A DNA stretch of 64,000 nucleotides, taken from NCBI RefSeq assembly GCF_025947285.1, contig NZ_CP110008.1, forward strand, positions 806,001 through 870,000. Reading direction: 5' to 3'. The DNA is from Flavobacterium sp. N2820. GTDB lineage: Bacteria > Bacteroidota > Bacteroidia > Flavobacteriales > Flavobacteriaceae. The notes below the pieces were generated by a model that saw only the letters and a list, made by a program, of their open reading frames with translations, did no database searches and was not told the origin of the DNA. Made by a program: the position numbers and the translations under genes. Shown in pieces: positions 26,381 through 34,392 of this stretch; the first letter of the stretch is position 1; the number at the start of each line of letters is the position of its first letter.

Positions 26381-28768
26381 TTATCCTTTACGTGCATACA
26401 AATTGGTAAGTATTGTAACAAAGCTTACAATGGTTATTGTGCTCAATGGCATAATAATAGCTGCTACAATTGGGTCTAATTCGCCTGCAATAGCATAACT
26501 TAAACCAACTACATTATATAGTAACGACAATCCAAAACTCATGTAAATAGTCTTCATCGCGTTTTTAGAATAGCGCATAAAAAAGCTTATTTTATCAAAT
26601 TGGCTAGCATCTAAAATGCCATCACATGCTGGAGAAAAAACATTTACATTTTCTGAAATCGATAATCCCAAATTACTTTGTGCTAATGCCCCTGCGTCAT
26701 TTAAACCATCACCAACCATCATTACATTTTTGCCTTCTTTTTGCAATTGTTCGATGTATTGTAGTTTTTGTTCTGGTTTTTGATTAAAAACTAAAGTGGT
26801 TTTTTTGGGCAACATTTTTTCTAATATTTTTTGTTCACCATCATTGTCGCCTGATAAAACAACTAAATTATAATGCTTGGCTAAATTTTCAAACAATTGT
26901 TCTAATCCTTTTCTATATTGATTATTGAACACATAACTTCCTTTATACTCATCGTTAATTTCGACGTGTACTTTCGTTTTTTTATGTGTGTTCTCTGTCA
27001 TTGTTTTTAGAAATTGAGACGAGCCTAATTTAATTTTATTGCCATCGATTTCTGCAAAAATTCCTTTTCCAATAATTTCTTCGAAAGTGGTAACTTCTAT
27101 TTTATCTTGGTTGGTAATAAAATCGTAAAGTCTTCGGCTTAATGGATGGTTTGAACCTCGTAAAACATTTTTTAACAACTTTAATTCGGATGCATTTAAT
27201 GCTGTTCCTTCATAAGTTATATCTGTTTTTTTATTGGTAGTTATCGTTCCTGTTTTATCAAAAACAATTGTATCTACTTTAGCCAATTGTTCTACAACCA
27301 ACGCATTTTTTAAATATAATTTTCGATTGCCTAAAATTCGCAACACATTGCCTAATGTAAACGGAGCCGTTAAAGCCAAAGCACATGGACAAGCAACAAT
27401 TAAAATAGCTGTAAAAACATTAAAAGCAGTTGTTACATCAATAAATAGCCAATAGATAAATGACACTATTGATAGAGCTAATAAAGTAGGTGTGAAATAG
27501 CGACTTATTCTATCCGTAATATTCTTATGTTGTTGTTCTACTCTTTTTTGAAAAACATCATTACTCCATAATTGCGTTAAATAGCTATTTGAAACCGAAA
27601 ATAACACCTCCATTTCGATGACTTTCCCCATTTGTTTACCACCTGCAAATACTTTATCGCCAGATTTTTTTTCAATTGGAACCGCTTCACCAGTTACAAA
27701 ACTGTAATCAATAGAGGCTTTTTCAGAAATTAAAATTCCATCTACCGGAATTAACTCTTGATTACGAATCAATAATCTGTCACCTTTTTGAATATCGTAT
27801 ACTTGAACCGATTCTTCTTCTCCGTTTGGCAAAACTTTGGTAATTGCAATTGGAAAATAGGATTTATAATCGCGCTCAAATGAAAGAAAATCGTATGTTT
27901 TCTTCTGAAATAACTTTCCTAATAACATGAAAAAAATCAATCCAGCCATACTATCAAAGAATCCTTGACCGTAATCAAAAATAATATCTACCGTACTTCT
28001 TATAAACATTACAACAATTCCCAATGCAATAGGAATATCAATATTTAATAAGCCCGATTTAATACTTTTCCAAGCTGAAACATAATATCCAGAAGCTGAA
28101 TAAAAAAAAGTAGGAAGTGATAATCCAAAAATCAACCAACGAAAAAATCCGCGATATTGATCAATCCAATATTCTTCTACTTCAAAATATTCAGGAAATG
28201 ATAATAGCATGATATTTCCAAAACAAAAAAACGCGACACCTATTTTATAAATTAAACTTCGATCGATTTGTTTTTTGCCTTCATCAAAATTTTCTAAAGA
28301 GATATATGGTTCATAACCTATCGAACTCAATAAATAAACAATCTCTTTCAAAGTTGTTTGTTCTGGATTATACGTTACACGAACTTTCTTTTCTCCAAAA
28401 TTAACTTGAGAAGCGTTTATTCCTGGTTGAAGTCTTTGTAGATTTTCCAGAATCCAAATACACGAACTACAGTGTATATGAGGAATATAGAGTGAAACAA
28501 TATGTGTTGTACGCTCTTGGAATTCCAATAATTTTGAAACAATTTCTTCATTTTCTAAAAAGTCATATTTTCCCTGAATATCCTGTGGTGTTGCTCCGGG
28601 AGAAGCCTGAAAATCATAATAACATGATAAATCATTTTGACTAAAAATTTCATAAACGGTCTTACAACCGTTACAACAAAACTTTTTTTCGTCGAATACA
28701 ATCTCTTCTTTTTTTATAATTTCAGTACCACAATGGAAACAATTTTCTGTGTCCATAAATTTGCTCAT
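26381..28768 (-). CDS. ccoI: Cu-translocating P-type ATPase CcoI/FixI
   Basis: This 795-residue ATPase has an N-terminal metal-binding region with CFHC (10-13) and CCNGC (31-35), an HMA domain with HCSSC (99-103), eight membrane segments, the TGE loop (VTGEAVP, ~357), the CPC permeation motif (VACPCALALTAP, ~460), the phosphorylation site DKTGT (Asp504), the HP motif (~541) and GDGLND. This is the P1B copper exporter family that supplies copper for cbb3 assembly. It sits at the head of the oxidase cluster and is divergent from the fnr-like gene, sharing a palindrome in the 97-bp gap. It is separated from ccoS by 91 bp with its own promoter. Confidence 0.95.
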   Translation of the reverse strand: MSKFMDTENCFHCGTEIIKKEEIVFDEKKFCCNGCKTVYEIFSQNDLSCYYDFQASPGATPQDIQGKYDFLENEEIVSKLLEFQERTTHIVSLYIPHIHCSSCIWILENLQRLQPGINASQVNFGEKKVRVTYNPEQTTLKEIVYLLSSIGYEPYISLENFDEGKKQIDRSLIYKIGVAFFCFGNIMLLSFPEYFEVEEYWIDQYRGFFRWLIFGLSLPTFFYSASGYYVSAWKSIKSGLLNIDIPIALGIVVMFIRSTVDIIFDYGQGFFDSMAGLIFFMLLGKLFQKKTYDFLSFERDYKSYFPIAITKVLPNGEEESVQVYDIQKGDRLLIRNQELIPVDGILISEKASIDYSFVTGEAVPIEKKSGDKVFAGGKQMGKVIEMEVLFSVSNSYLTQLWSNDVFQKRVEQQHKNITDRISRYFTPTLLALSIVSFIYWLFIDVTTAFNVFTAILIVACPCALALTAPFTLGNVLRILGNRKLYLKNALVVEQLAKVDTIVFDKTGTITTNKKTDITYEGTALNASELKLLKNVLRGSNHPLSRRLYDFITNQDKIEVTTFEEIIGKGIFAEIDGNKIKLGSSQFLKTMTENTHKKTKVHVEINDEYKGSYVFNNQYRKGLEQLFENLAKHYNLVVLSGDNDGEQKILEKMLPKKTTLVFNQKPEQKLQYIEQLQKEGKNVMMVGDGLNDAGALAQSNLGLSISENVNVFSPACDGILDASQFDKISFFMRYSKNAMKTIYMSFGLSLLYNVVGLSYAIAGELDPIVAAIIMPLSTITIVSFVTILTNLYARKG

Positions 28769-28779
28769 TTTACCTGTTA

Positions 28780-28787
28780 CAAAAGTC
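28780..28787 (-). promoter_or_regulatory. Weak -7 box of ccoI
   Basis: GACTTTTG on the minus strand differs from TAnnTTTG at the first position. Its centre is 33 bp from the centre of the Fnr-like palindrome, the same distance as in the ccoS promoter, which supports an activator-dependent promoter. Confidence 0.5.
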
Positions 28788-28808
28788 TTATTTAAATATA
28801 AGTCAAAA

Positions 28809-28824
28809 TATGATATTTGTCATA
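28809..28824. promoter_or_regulatory. Fnr-like site in the ccoI/fnr divergent region
   Basis: TATGATATTTGTCATA reads TATGAC-AAAT-ATCATA on the other strand, with half-sites identical to the site upstream of ccoS. It is class II-like for ccoI. For fnr it overlaps the expected -33 region, which suggests autorepression. Confidence 0.75.
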
Positions 28825-28832
28825 CATTTTTG

Positions 28833-28840
28833 TAAATTTG
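28833..28840 (+). promoter_or_regulatory. -7 box of the fnr-like gene
   Basis: TAAATTTG matches TAnnTTTG, 26 nt before the ATG at 28866 and 20 bp from the centre of the Fnr-like palindrome. Confidence 0.6.
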
Positions 28841-28865
28841 TAAACACATTAAACAAAATCTTACT

Positions 28866-29543
28866 ATGAGTAAATGCGAACAATGTATTGTGAGGCAATT
28901 TAGTTCATTAAAAGCCTTAAATAAAGAAGAGTTACTTCGCATGGCCGAGTGCAAAACGTCTTATACTATTAAAAAAGGTGAGCCTATTTTTGAAGAAGGT
29001 GATGTAACCAATGGTATTTACTGTGTTAAAGACGGTGTATGTAAATTATCTAAATTAAGCGATAATGGTAAAGACCAAATTGTTAAATTAGTAAAACCCG
29101 GCGAATTATTAGGCCAACGCTCTATGATTAGTGATGAACCTGCTAATTTAAGTGCAATTGCATTAGAAGATATGGAAGTTTGCTTTATTCCTAGAAGTGA
29201 AGTGATGCAGTTTTTTAATCATAACAATCAGTTTTCAATGAATGTAATGAAAACCATTTGTGAGGATTTAAAAGATGCCGATGATCATATGGTAAATATG
29301 GCCCAAAAAACGGTGCGTCAACGATTAGTAGAAACGCTTATTTATTTAGAAGAGACATTTGGAAAAAACGAAGATGGTTCTTTACATATTCAACTTTCTA
29401 GAGAAGAATTAGCTGGAATGATTGGAACCGCTACCGAAAGTTGTATTCGTTTACTTTCAGAACTAAACAAATCAGAACTCATAGAATTAAGTGGCAAAAA
29501 AATATTTATTGCCGATAAAAATAAATTAAAACGTTTTGCCTAA
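28866..29543 (+). CDS. Fnr-like Crp/Fnr family regulator
   Basis: This 225-residue protein has a cyclic-nucleotide-binding fold at ~10-130 and a Crp-type helix-turn-helix at ~155-220. Cysteines at 4, 7, 29 and 106 (with others at 53 and 59) could ligate an oxygen-sensitive iron-sulfur cluster: the C4-x2-C7 pair at the very N-terminus and C106 in EVCFIP resemble the ligand pattern of Fnr. The recognition helix GTATESCIRLLSELNK keeps Glu and Arg at the positions Fnr uses to read TGA. Divergence from ccoI and the shared palindrome make it the likely activator of the cbb3 genes under low oxygen. Confidence 0.9.
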   Translation: MSKCEQCIVRQFSSLKALNKEELLRMAECKTSYTIKKGEPIFEEGDVTNGIYCVKDGVCKLSKLSDNGKDQIVKLVKPGELLGQRSMISDEPANLSAIALEDMEVCFIPRSEVMQFFNHNNQFSMNVMKTICEDLKDADDHMVNMAQKTVRQRLVETLIYLEETFGKNEDGSLHIQLSREELAGMIGTATESCIRLLSELNKSELIELSGKKIFIADKNKLKRFA

Positions 29544-29545
29544 AA

Positions 29546-29575
29546 TAAAAAATCCGCTTTTCAGCGGATTTTTTA
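29546..29575. terminator. Bidirectional terminator
   Basis: AAAATCCGCT and AGCGGATTTT with A/T runs on both sides, between the fnr-like gene (+) and the rhodanese gene (-). Confidence 0.92.
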
Positions 29576-29579
29576 TTTC

Positions 29580-29888
29580 TTATTTCGTTGGTCCTTCCCA
29601 ATTTGAAAAACCACCTACCAAATTAAATGTTTTTTCAAAACCCAATTGTTCCATAGCACCACAAGCATTTGCACTTCGTACTCCCGCTGCACAATACACA
29701 TAATAGTTTTTCGATTTATCTAACTCCTCCACTCTATAAATAAAACCTTGTCCTTTATAGATATCAATATTTATTGCTTCTGGAATAGAACCATCGTTAA
29801 ATTCATCTTCTGTACGCACATCTAATATAACTCCGTTTTCATCAGCTAAAAACTGACTCCACCATGTGTTTTGATCTAAGTTTGTCAT
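29580..29888 (-). CDS. Single-domain rhodanese
   Basis: This 102-residue cytoplasmic protein consists of one rhodanese fold: GVILDVRTEDEFNDGSIPEA (CH2A-type motif), the active-site loop VYCAAGVRSANA with catalytic Cys, and LVGGFSNWEG at the end. It likely transfers sulfane sulfur; the acceptor is unknown. It is a single gene with its own -7 box (TATTTTTG at 29903-29910, minus strand) only eight or so bases before the start, divergent from the MarR operon. Confidence 0.92.
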   Translation of the reverse strand: MTNLDQNTWWSQFLADENGVILDVRTEDEFNDGSIPEAINIDIYKGQGFIYRVEELDKSKNYYVYCAAGVRSANACGAMEQLGFEKTFNLVGGFSNWEGPTK

Positions 29889-29902
29889 CGTTTATTTTTT
29901 TC

Positions 29903-29910
29903 CAAAAATA
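29903..29910 (-). promoter_or_regulatory. -7 box of the rhodanese gene
   Basis: TATTTTTG on the minus strand fits TAnnTTTG; the expected leader is very short. Confidence 0.5.
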
Positions 29911-29955
29911 CTATCTATAATTTTAAAAAAAAACTTTAATAAAAATTTAACACAC

Positions 29956-30001
29956 ATTTGTACATACAAATAAAATAATTACTACATTTGTACATACAAA
30001 T
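29956..30001 (+). promoter_or_regulatory. Twin MarR operators over the promoter
   Basis: ATTTGTACATACAAAT occurs at 29956-29971 and again at 29986-30001, 30 bp apart (about three helical turns). The first copy contains the TTTG -33 box (29957-29960) and the second overlaps the -7 box TACATTTG (29983-29990), with 22 nt between the boxes. Repressor binding would cover both elements, so autorepression by the MarR product is the obvious reading. Confidence 0.8.
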
Positions 30002-30014
30002 TTTACAAACTCAA

Positions 30015-30467
30015 ATGAGAATAGAAGAAATCATAAAACCAACTTCTCCAATGGCAATTGAAAAGCGTACACTACTCAATGTAATGTACACTCAAAATGT
30101 TGTTTCAGAAAAGTTCAATGAAATTTTAAAGCCATTTGACTTGTCTCCTGAACAATTCAATGTATTACGAATTTTAAGAGGTCAAAAAGGAAATCCTGTA
30201 AATATGTGCACTATTCAGGAACGAATGATTGCCAAAACCAGTAATACTACAAGACTTGTAGATAAATTGTTATTAAAAGATTTAGTCATTCGAGAGATTT
30301 GTCCAGAAAATAGACGTAAAATGGAAATTACCATAACTGAAAAAGGGATGGAATTGCTTCAAAGTCTAGATGCTTTAGTAGAATCTCATGAAAAAAGTTT
30401 TGCCAAAAATCTTACGGATAAAGAATTAGAATTGTTAAATGAATTATTAGAAAAATTTAGAAATTAA
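30015..30467 (+). CDS. MarR family transcriptional regulator
   Basis: The protein has 150 residues from ATG 30015. An upstream in-frame TTG at 29988 lies inside the operator and is rejected. A winged helix-turn-helix occupies ~30-125 (LSPEQFNVLRILRGQ, MIAKTSNTTRLVDKLLLKDLV, RKMEITITEKG) with dimerising helices at both ends. It heads a tight operon with a nitroreductase and a YceI protein (14- and 20-bp gaps) and is preceded by two matching palindromes. It likely represses its own operon and responds to a small ligand, possibly a quinone or nitro compound given the neighbours. Confidence 0.92.
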   Translation: MRIEEIIKPTSPMAIEKRTLLNVMYTQNVVSEKFNEILKPFDLSPEQFNVLRILRGQKGNPVNMCTIQERMIAKTSNTTRLVDKLLLKDLVIREICPENRRKMEITITEKGMELLQSLDALVESHEKSFAKNLTDKELELLNELLEKFRN

Positions 30468-30481
30468 TTATAAAAATTGCC

Positions 30482-31114
30482 ATGAATAACTTTATAGAAA
30501 ACCAAAATTGGCGTTATGCCACCAAAAAATTTGATGCCACTAAAAAAGTATCAACAGAAGATTTAGAAACTCTAAAAAAAGCCATTCAACTAAGTTCATC
30601 TTCATACGGATTACAATTATACAAAGTATTTATTATTGAAAATCCAGCTATTAGAGCACAATTACAGCCTGTTTCTTGGGGACAATCACAAATTGTAGAG
30701 GCTTCTCACCTATTTGTTTTTGCAAATGTGGTAGATGTTCAAGAAAATCATATTGACAATTATGTTCAAAATATTGCGAATACTAGAGGTTTAGCACTTG
30801 AAGATTTAAAAGGCTATTCAGATTTTATGAAATCTAAAATTGTATCACTACCTGTTGAACAAAAAGCAGTTTGGACATCAAAACAAACCTATTTAGCGTT
30901 AGGAAATCTTCTAAATGCGGCCGCTGAATTAAAAATCGATGTAACTCCAATGGAAGGTTTTGAACCTGAAAAATACAACGAAATTTTGGGTTTAAACAAA
31001 TTAGGTTTAAACGCCTCATTAGTAGCAACTGTAGGTTATCGTCATGAAGAAGATGCTACACAACACTATGCAAAAGTGAGAAAACCAATCGAAGAATTAT
31101 TTGAAACTATTTAA
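30482..31114 (+). CDS. Nitroreductase family NAD(P)H-dependent oxidoreductase
   Basis: The 210 residues form one FMN-dependent nitroreductase domain of the NfsB type: WRYATKKFDATKKV (FMN-binding N-terminus), LSSSSYGLQLYKVFII, and the C-terminal NEILGLNKLGLNASLVATVGYRHEEDA (given in parts). FMN enzymes of this family reduce nitroaromatics and quinones with NAD(P)H. Co-transcription with a MarR regulator fits an inducible detoxification role. Confidence 0.92.
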   Translation: MNNFIENQNWRYATKKFDATKKVSTEDLETLKKAIQLSSSSYGLQLYKVFIIENPAIRAQLQPVSWGQSQIVEASHLFVFANVVDVQENHIDNYVQNIANTRGLALEDLKGYSDFMKSKIVSLPVEQKAVWTSKQTYLALGNLLNAAAELKIDVTPMEGFEPEKYNEILGLNKLGLNASLVATVGYRHEEDATQHYAKVRKPIEELFETI

Positions 31115-31134
31115 TATAACCACTAACATTTAAA

Positions 31135-31707
31135 ATGAAACACATGAAAAATTTAAAATCAATCGCATTAGCTCTAGTAGCTTTAGTAACATTATCAACA
31201 AGTGCACAAACTAAAAAAGTTGACGCAGCTAAAAGTACAATCAATTGGGTTGGAAAAAAAGTAACAGGTTCACATGAAGGAACTATCAACATAAAAGATG
31301 GAGCTTTAGTTTTCAAAGGAAACAAATTAGCTGGTGGAAGTTTTACGGTAGACATGACATCAATTAATACAACTGATTTAGAAGGTAAAAGTAAATCAAG
31401 TTTAGATGGTCACTTAAAGTCAGATGATTTTTTTGGTACTGAAAATCACCCAACAGCGAACTTAGTAATCAAAAAAATTGCAGACAAAGGAAATGGTGTT
31501 TACGGTATTAATGCTGATTTAACGATCAAAGGAAAAACTAATACTATTGGATTTGAAATTACTGTTGCAGGAAACACTGCTACAGCTGATTTAAAAGTAG
31601 ATAGAACTAAATATGATATTACTTACAAATCTGGAAACTTTTTCAGCGATTTAGGTGATAAAGCTATTTATGATGAATTCGAATTAAAAGTAAAATTAGT
31701 ATTCTAA
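31135..31707 (+). CDS. Periplasmic YceI family protein
   Basis: This 190-residue protein has a signal peptide (KSIALALVALVTLSTSAQ) followed by a lipocalin-like YceI domain: VDAAKSTINWVGKKVTGSHEG, the GGSFTVDM strand, LKSDDFFGTENHP and the terminal strand DEFELKVKLVF. YceI proteins bind isoprenoid chains such as polyprenyl quinones in the periplasm. It is third in the MarR-nitroreductase operon, so the whole unit may handle quinones. The ATG at 31144 is an alternative start that leaves the signal peptide complete. Confidence 0.93.
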   Translation: MKHMKNLKSIALALVALVTLSTSAQTKKVDAAKSTINWVGKKVTGSHEGTINIKDGALVFKGNKLAGGSFTVDMTSINTTDLEGKSKSSLDGHLKSDDFFGTENHPTANLVIKKIADKGNGVYGINADLTIKGKTNTIGFEITVAGNTATADLKVDRTKYDITYKSGNFFSDLGDKAIYDEFELKVKLVF

Positions 31708-31733
31708 TTGAACTGGGAAACTTTGCTATGAAA

Positions 31734-31769
31734 AACAAAAGCCTTGAAGTAATTCAGGGCTTTTTTGTT
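31734..31769 (+). terminator. Terminator of the MarR-nitroreductase-YceI operon
   Basis: AAAAGCCTTGAA and TTCAGGGCTTTTTT (one mismatch) with a T-run. Confidence 0.8.
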
Positions 31770-31790
31770 TTTGGAAGTTTTTAAAATATT

Positions 31791-32249
31791 TTAAACGATA
31801 TTTTTCAATTCAAATTCTTTTTCAAAATTTTTCTTTATGTTTCTTTTAGATAATGAAAAAACAAAAAGAATAAACACATTAAAGAATAAAAATATACAAT
31901 TGGGAAAAATTTCAAACGTTTGTCTTTGTTTATAAATCATAAAATTCATAACAAAAACAAATGAGAAAATTCCTAAGAAGTAAAATATCTTTGTTCCTTT
32001 TGATAGTTCAACATCATATTCAATTGAATAAAGGTTCTCAGATTTTCTTTTATAAATTCCTTTAATTCGTATTGCTTTGAGGGATGAAAAATAAGTATTT
32101 GAACTTAAATTAAAATTTGAATCATTAAATTTTCCTGTAAAATTTTTATCATCGAATACTTTTGGTGTAAAAAACCAAATTATAGGTTCTTTAGTTACAC
32201 GTCTTTTCAATTGTTTATCAAAATCTTGAGATTCAGCTGAAAATTTCAT
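31791..32249 (-). CDS. Hypothetical two-pass membrane protein
   Basis: This 152-residue protein is polar for the first ~85 residues (FTPKVFDDKNFTGKFNDSNF, basic and aromatic) and then has two closely spaced membrane segments (IFYFLGIFSFVFVMNFMIY and CIFLFFNVFILFVFSLS). The C-terminus is a basic/acidic helix. No family is recognised. It is the last gene of a minus-strand run of unknown genes (gap 3 bp to the next), which suggests shared transcription. Confidence 0.7.
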   Translation of the reverse strand: MKFSAESQDFDKQLKRRVTKEPIIWFFTPKVFDDKNFTGKFNDSNFNLSSNTYFSSLKAIRIKGIYKRKSENLYSIEYDVELSKGTKIFYFLGIFSFVFVMNFMIYKQRQTFEIFPNCIFLFFNVFILFVFSLSKRNIKKNFEKEFELKNIV

Positions 32250-32252
32250 TAA

Positions 32253-32759
32253 TTAATCCTTTTTTTGTTTTGAAGCATATGCAAATTCTAAACCAGCACA
32301 TTGCTTATTTTGCCTAACATGAACTAATGTGTCATTCTTCAAATAAAACTTTTCATTAGAAAACAACTCATATTCAAATTCAATATCAGCATTACAATCT
32401 TTTATTGATTTTTTTCTATCTCTTCTTTTATTAATTTCTTCAACAGTTTTACAAATGGTACCATATTCACACATGTAAAAACAGTCTTTTGGTTGCGAAC
32501 TGTTTAAAATGATAGTATCATTCTTAATTATCCATGTTCCTTTACTAATTGACCTATAAGTACAAGCACCACTGAAGAATTCAAATGTGTTGTTCTTTTT
32601 AATTTTCAATTCTGCGATGTATGGATAAGTTCTAATAGTATCAAACCAAATTTTTACATATTTAGAAGTGTTCTTCTCCTCTATTTTTGAAGTTCTGCTT
32701 TTATCACAGCCAGATGAAATAATTGTAATTAGAAAGAAAGTAATAATATAGTTTTTCAT
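32253..32759 (-). CDS. Hypothetical lipoprotein
   Basis: From ATG 32759 the protein has 168 residues with a lipoprotein signal (MKNYIITFFLITIISSGC, Cys18). I preferred this start to the in-frame ATG at 32786, which would add nine residues before the signal and overlap the upstream gene. The mature part contains NTFEFFSGACTYRSISKGTW followed by IIKNDTIILNSS, a short beta-rich pattern seen in small lipoproteins of Flavobacteria, and several cysteines. The function is unknown. Confidence 0.75.
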   Translation of the reverse strand: MKNYIITFFLITIISSGCDKSRTSKIEEKNTSKYVKIWFDTIRTYPYIAELKIKKNNTFEFFSGACTYRSISKGTWIIKNDTIILNSSQPKDCFYMCEYGTICKTVEEINKRRDRKKSIKDCNADIEFEYELFSNEKFYLKNDTLVHVRQNKQCAGLEFAYASKQKKD

Positions 32760-32782
32760 ATTTATGAGAATATAAAACAAAC

Positions 32783-33325
32783 TCAAGGCAACGTTACTTC
32801 ACCTAAAAACAACGTCCAAACTTCTCTTTTAATAGAACCAAAAGCCTTTAGTATTGGCTTAAAACTTACTTTTTGAAAAAGTTGCAATTGCGTTGTGTTT
32901 TCGTTTTGCGAAATTGTTAATTGGTATTGTGTGGTCCAAAAATCGTTTGCAACAATAGAATTCTCAAAATTGGAAACAGAAAATAAATAGTTCTTATTTT
33001 CAATTTTAGTTAATAACTCTTTCAGTGAAATTGTAAGTTTTTCTTCTGAGGTATAATCAACAACGGTGTTGTTTTCATTCTCAAACAAGTTGAAAATACT
33101 CGATTTGATTTCGCTTTTTAAACTTTCTGAAGTGCTTTCGGCAGAAAATAGCGTTAAATAATGGTAATAATCTTCCACTTTTAAAGTCGCGCTTTCTTGG
33201 TAGGCTTTTACCGAAGCCATCGTAAAATTTGCTTTTATTGCCGTGGAAGCAGTCGGATTCGCATTTTGACCAAAAACGGAAAATGTGCCAACTAAAAACA
33301 GAAAAATACAACTTCGTAAAAACAT
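32783..33325 (-). CDS. Hypothetical exported protein
   Basis: This 180-residue protein has a signal peptide (MFLRSCIFLFLVGTFSVFGQ) and a mature domain of helices (VKAYQESATLKVEDYYHYLTLFS, given in parts) and beta strands (TTQYQLTISQNENTTQLQLFQ). No family is recognised. It begins one base after the stop of the next upstream minus-strand gene (33327), so the two are coupled and probably work together. Confidence 0.75.
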   Translation of the reverse strand: MFLRSCIFLFLVGTFSVFGQNANPTASTAIKANFTMASVKAYQESATLKVEDYYHYLTLFSAESTSESLKSEIKSSIFNLFENENNTVVDYTSEEKLTISLKELLTKIENKNYLFSVSNFENSIVANDFWTTQYQLTISQNENTTQLQLFQKVSFKPILKAFGSIKREVWTLFLGEVTLP

Positions 33326-33326
33326 A

Positions 33327-34229
33327 TTATTCTTGTAAAATTCGTATAAAATTTATCTCATTTTTTTCATTACTTCGAATGTCAATTACTTTCATTTTTT
33401 TTAATGAAACGCTTGGAACAATCAACTTTTCAGAAAATTCTTGTTTGTTAAAATATTCTATTCCCAAATCGTTTTTTAGCATGACTAAAACTTCTAAATC
33501 ATTTGCCAAAATTTGCTGCAATTGCTCTTTTCGGGTTTGCCAATCTTTAATATCCGATTTCATAAAACCTTTCAATATCATGGCATGATCATCGGGTTGT
33601 AATGTAATTGGCGTTGTGTTTTCTTTATTAATAACAATCGTTTTTTCTTTATAATACGGACTTTTCAAAACAATTTTCGTACTATCTTTTGCTGCAATTT
33701 GAATTTTCGAATCGATAATTTCAACTGGCGATTCAATATTATTTTCAATCATCACCGCTTTTACTTCATCGCTATTAATTTGTTCTTCGGTAAATGCATT
33801 CTTTACTTCTATGGTTTGAATTTCTTCTTTATTCATTATTTGATACGAAAGAAATCCGACCAAAAACAAAGCTAAAATTACGATGCCAATCAGAAACACA
33901 TTTTGCTTCTTTTTAGGTTGTGCTGTAACTACAATTTCATTTTGTTTGGCTTTAAACACGTATTCATCCCAACCCGAATATCCCACCAATTGCGATAAAA
34001 TATCTAACATATCTTTTCGAGGCAATTTAGCATTGGTTTCCGATTTTAGATGGGTGTAAATCCATTTTTCACTCACCGTTTGTTTTACTTGAACGGCAAT
34101 CAAATCGGTTAAATTTTGAATGTCTTGCGAACTAAACGTTTTCCAAGTTCCTTCAAAATAAGGATATTGCTTTTGATAAGTCAAAAGCACATCGTTTTTA
34201 AGTTGGAAGAATACGTTTAATGGGTTCAT
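33327..34229 (-). CDS. Hypothetical single-pass membrane protein with cytoplasmic helical domain
   Basis: This 300-residue protein has an N-terminal ~100-residue helical domain (SSQDIQNLTDLIAVQVKQ, EKWIYTHLKSE, PRKDMLDILSQLVGYSGWDEY) that could be a DNA- or protein-binding fold, a membrane segment at ~110-130 (NVFLIGIVILALFLVGFLSYQI) and a periplasmic C-terminal domain. The layout resembles cytoplasmic-regulator/membrane/periplasm signalling proteins, but I find no known family. It is divergent from the SIMPL gene and heads a run of four unknown genes. Confidence 0.75.
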   Translation of the reverse strand: MNPLNVFFQLKNDVLLTYQKQYPYFEGTWKTFSSQDIQNLTDLIAVQVKQTVSEKWIYTHLKSETNAKLPRKDMLDILSQLVGYSGWDEYVFKAKQNEIVVTAQPKKKQNVFLIGIVILALFLVGFLSYQIMNKEEIQTIEVKNAFTEEQINSDEVKAVMIENNIESPVEIIDSKIQIAAKDSTKIVLKSPYYKEKTIVINKENTTPITLQPDDHAMILKGFMKSDIKDWQTRKEQLQQILANDLEVLVMLKNDLGIEYFNKQEFSEKLIVPSVSLKKMKVIDIRSNEKNEINFIRILQE

Positions 34230-34392
34230 GAATTTTATGCGTCAAAAGTAGGCAATTACTCAATTTTATTTACTGTAAAACCACTGTAAAAGTAACGAAA
34301 AATCTTTACAGTGAAAGGAAAGTTGATTTGCCAACCAAAATTTGTGTTGCGAATGTACTATTGCACCATATTAATTTTAAAAACAAAAAAAT

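Noticed and set aside
33229..33588. Plus-strand ORF of 119 codons across two unknown genes
   Set aside because: It overlaps two minus-strand genes that have a signal peptide and a membrane segment and are spaced as an operon; it has no recognisable protein features.
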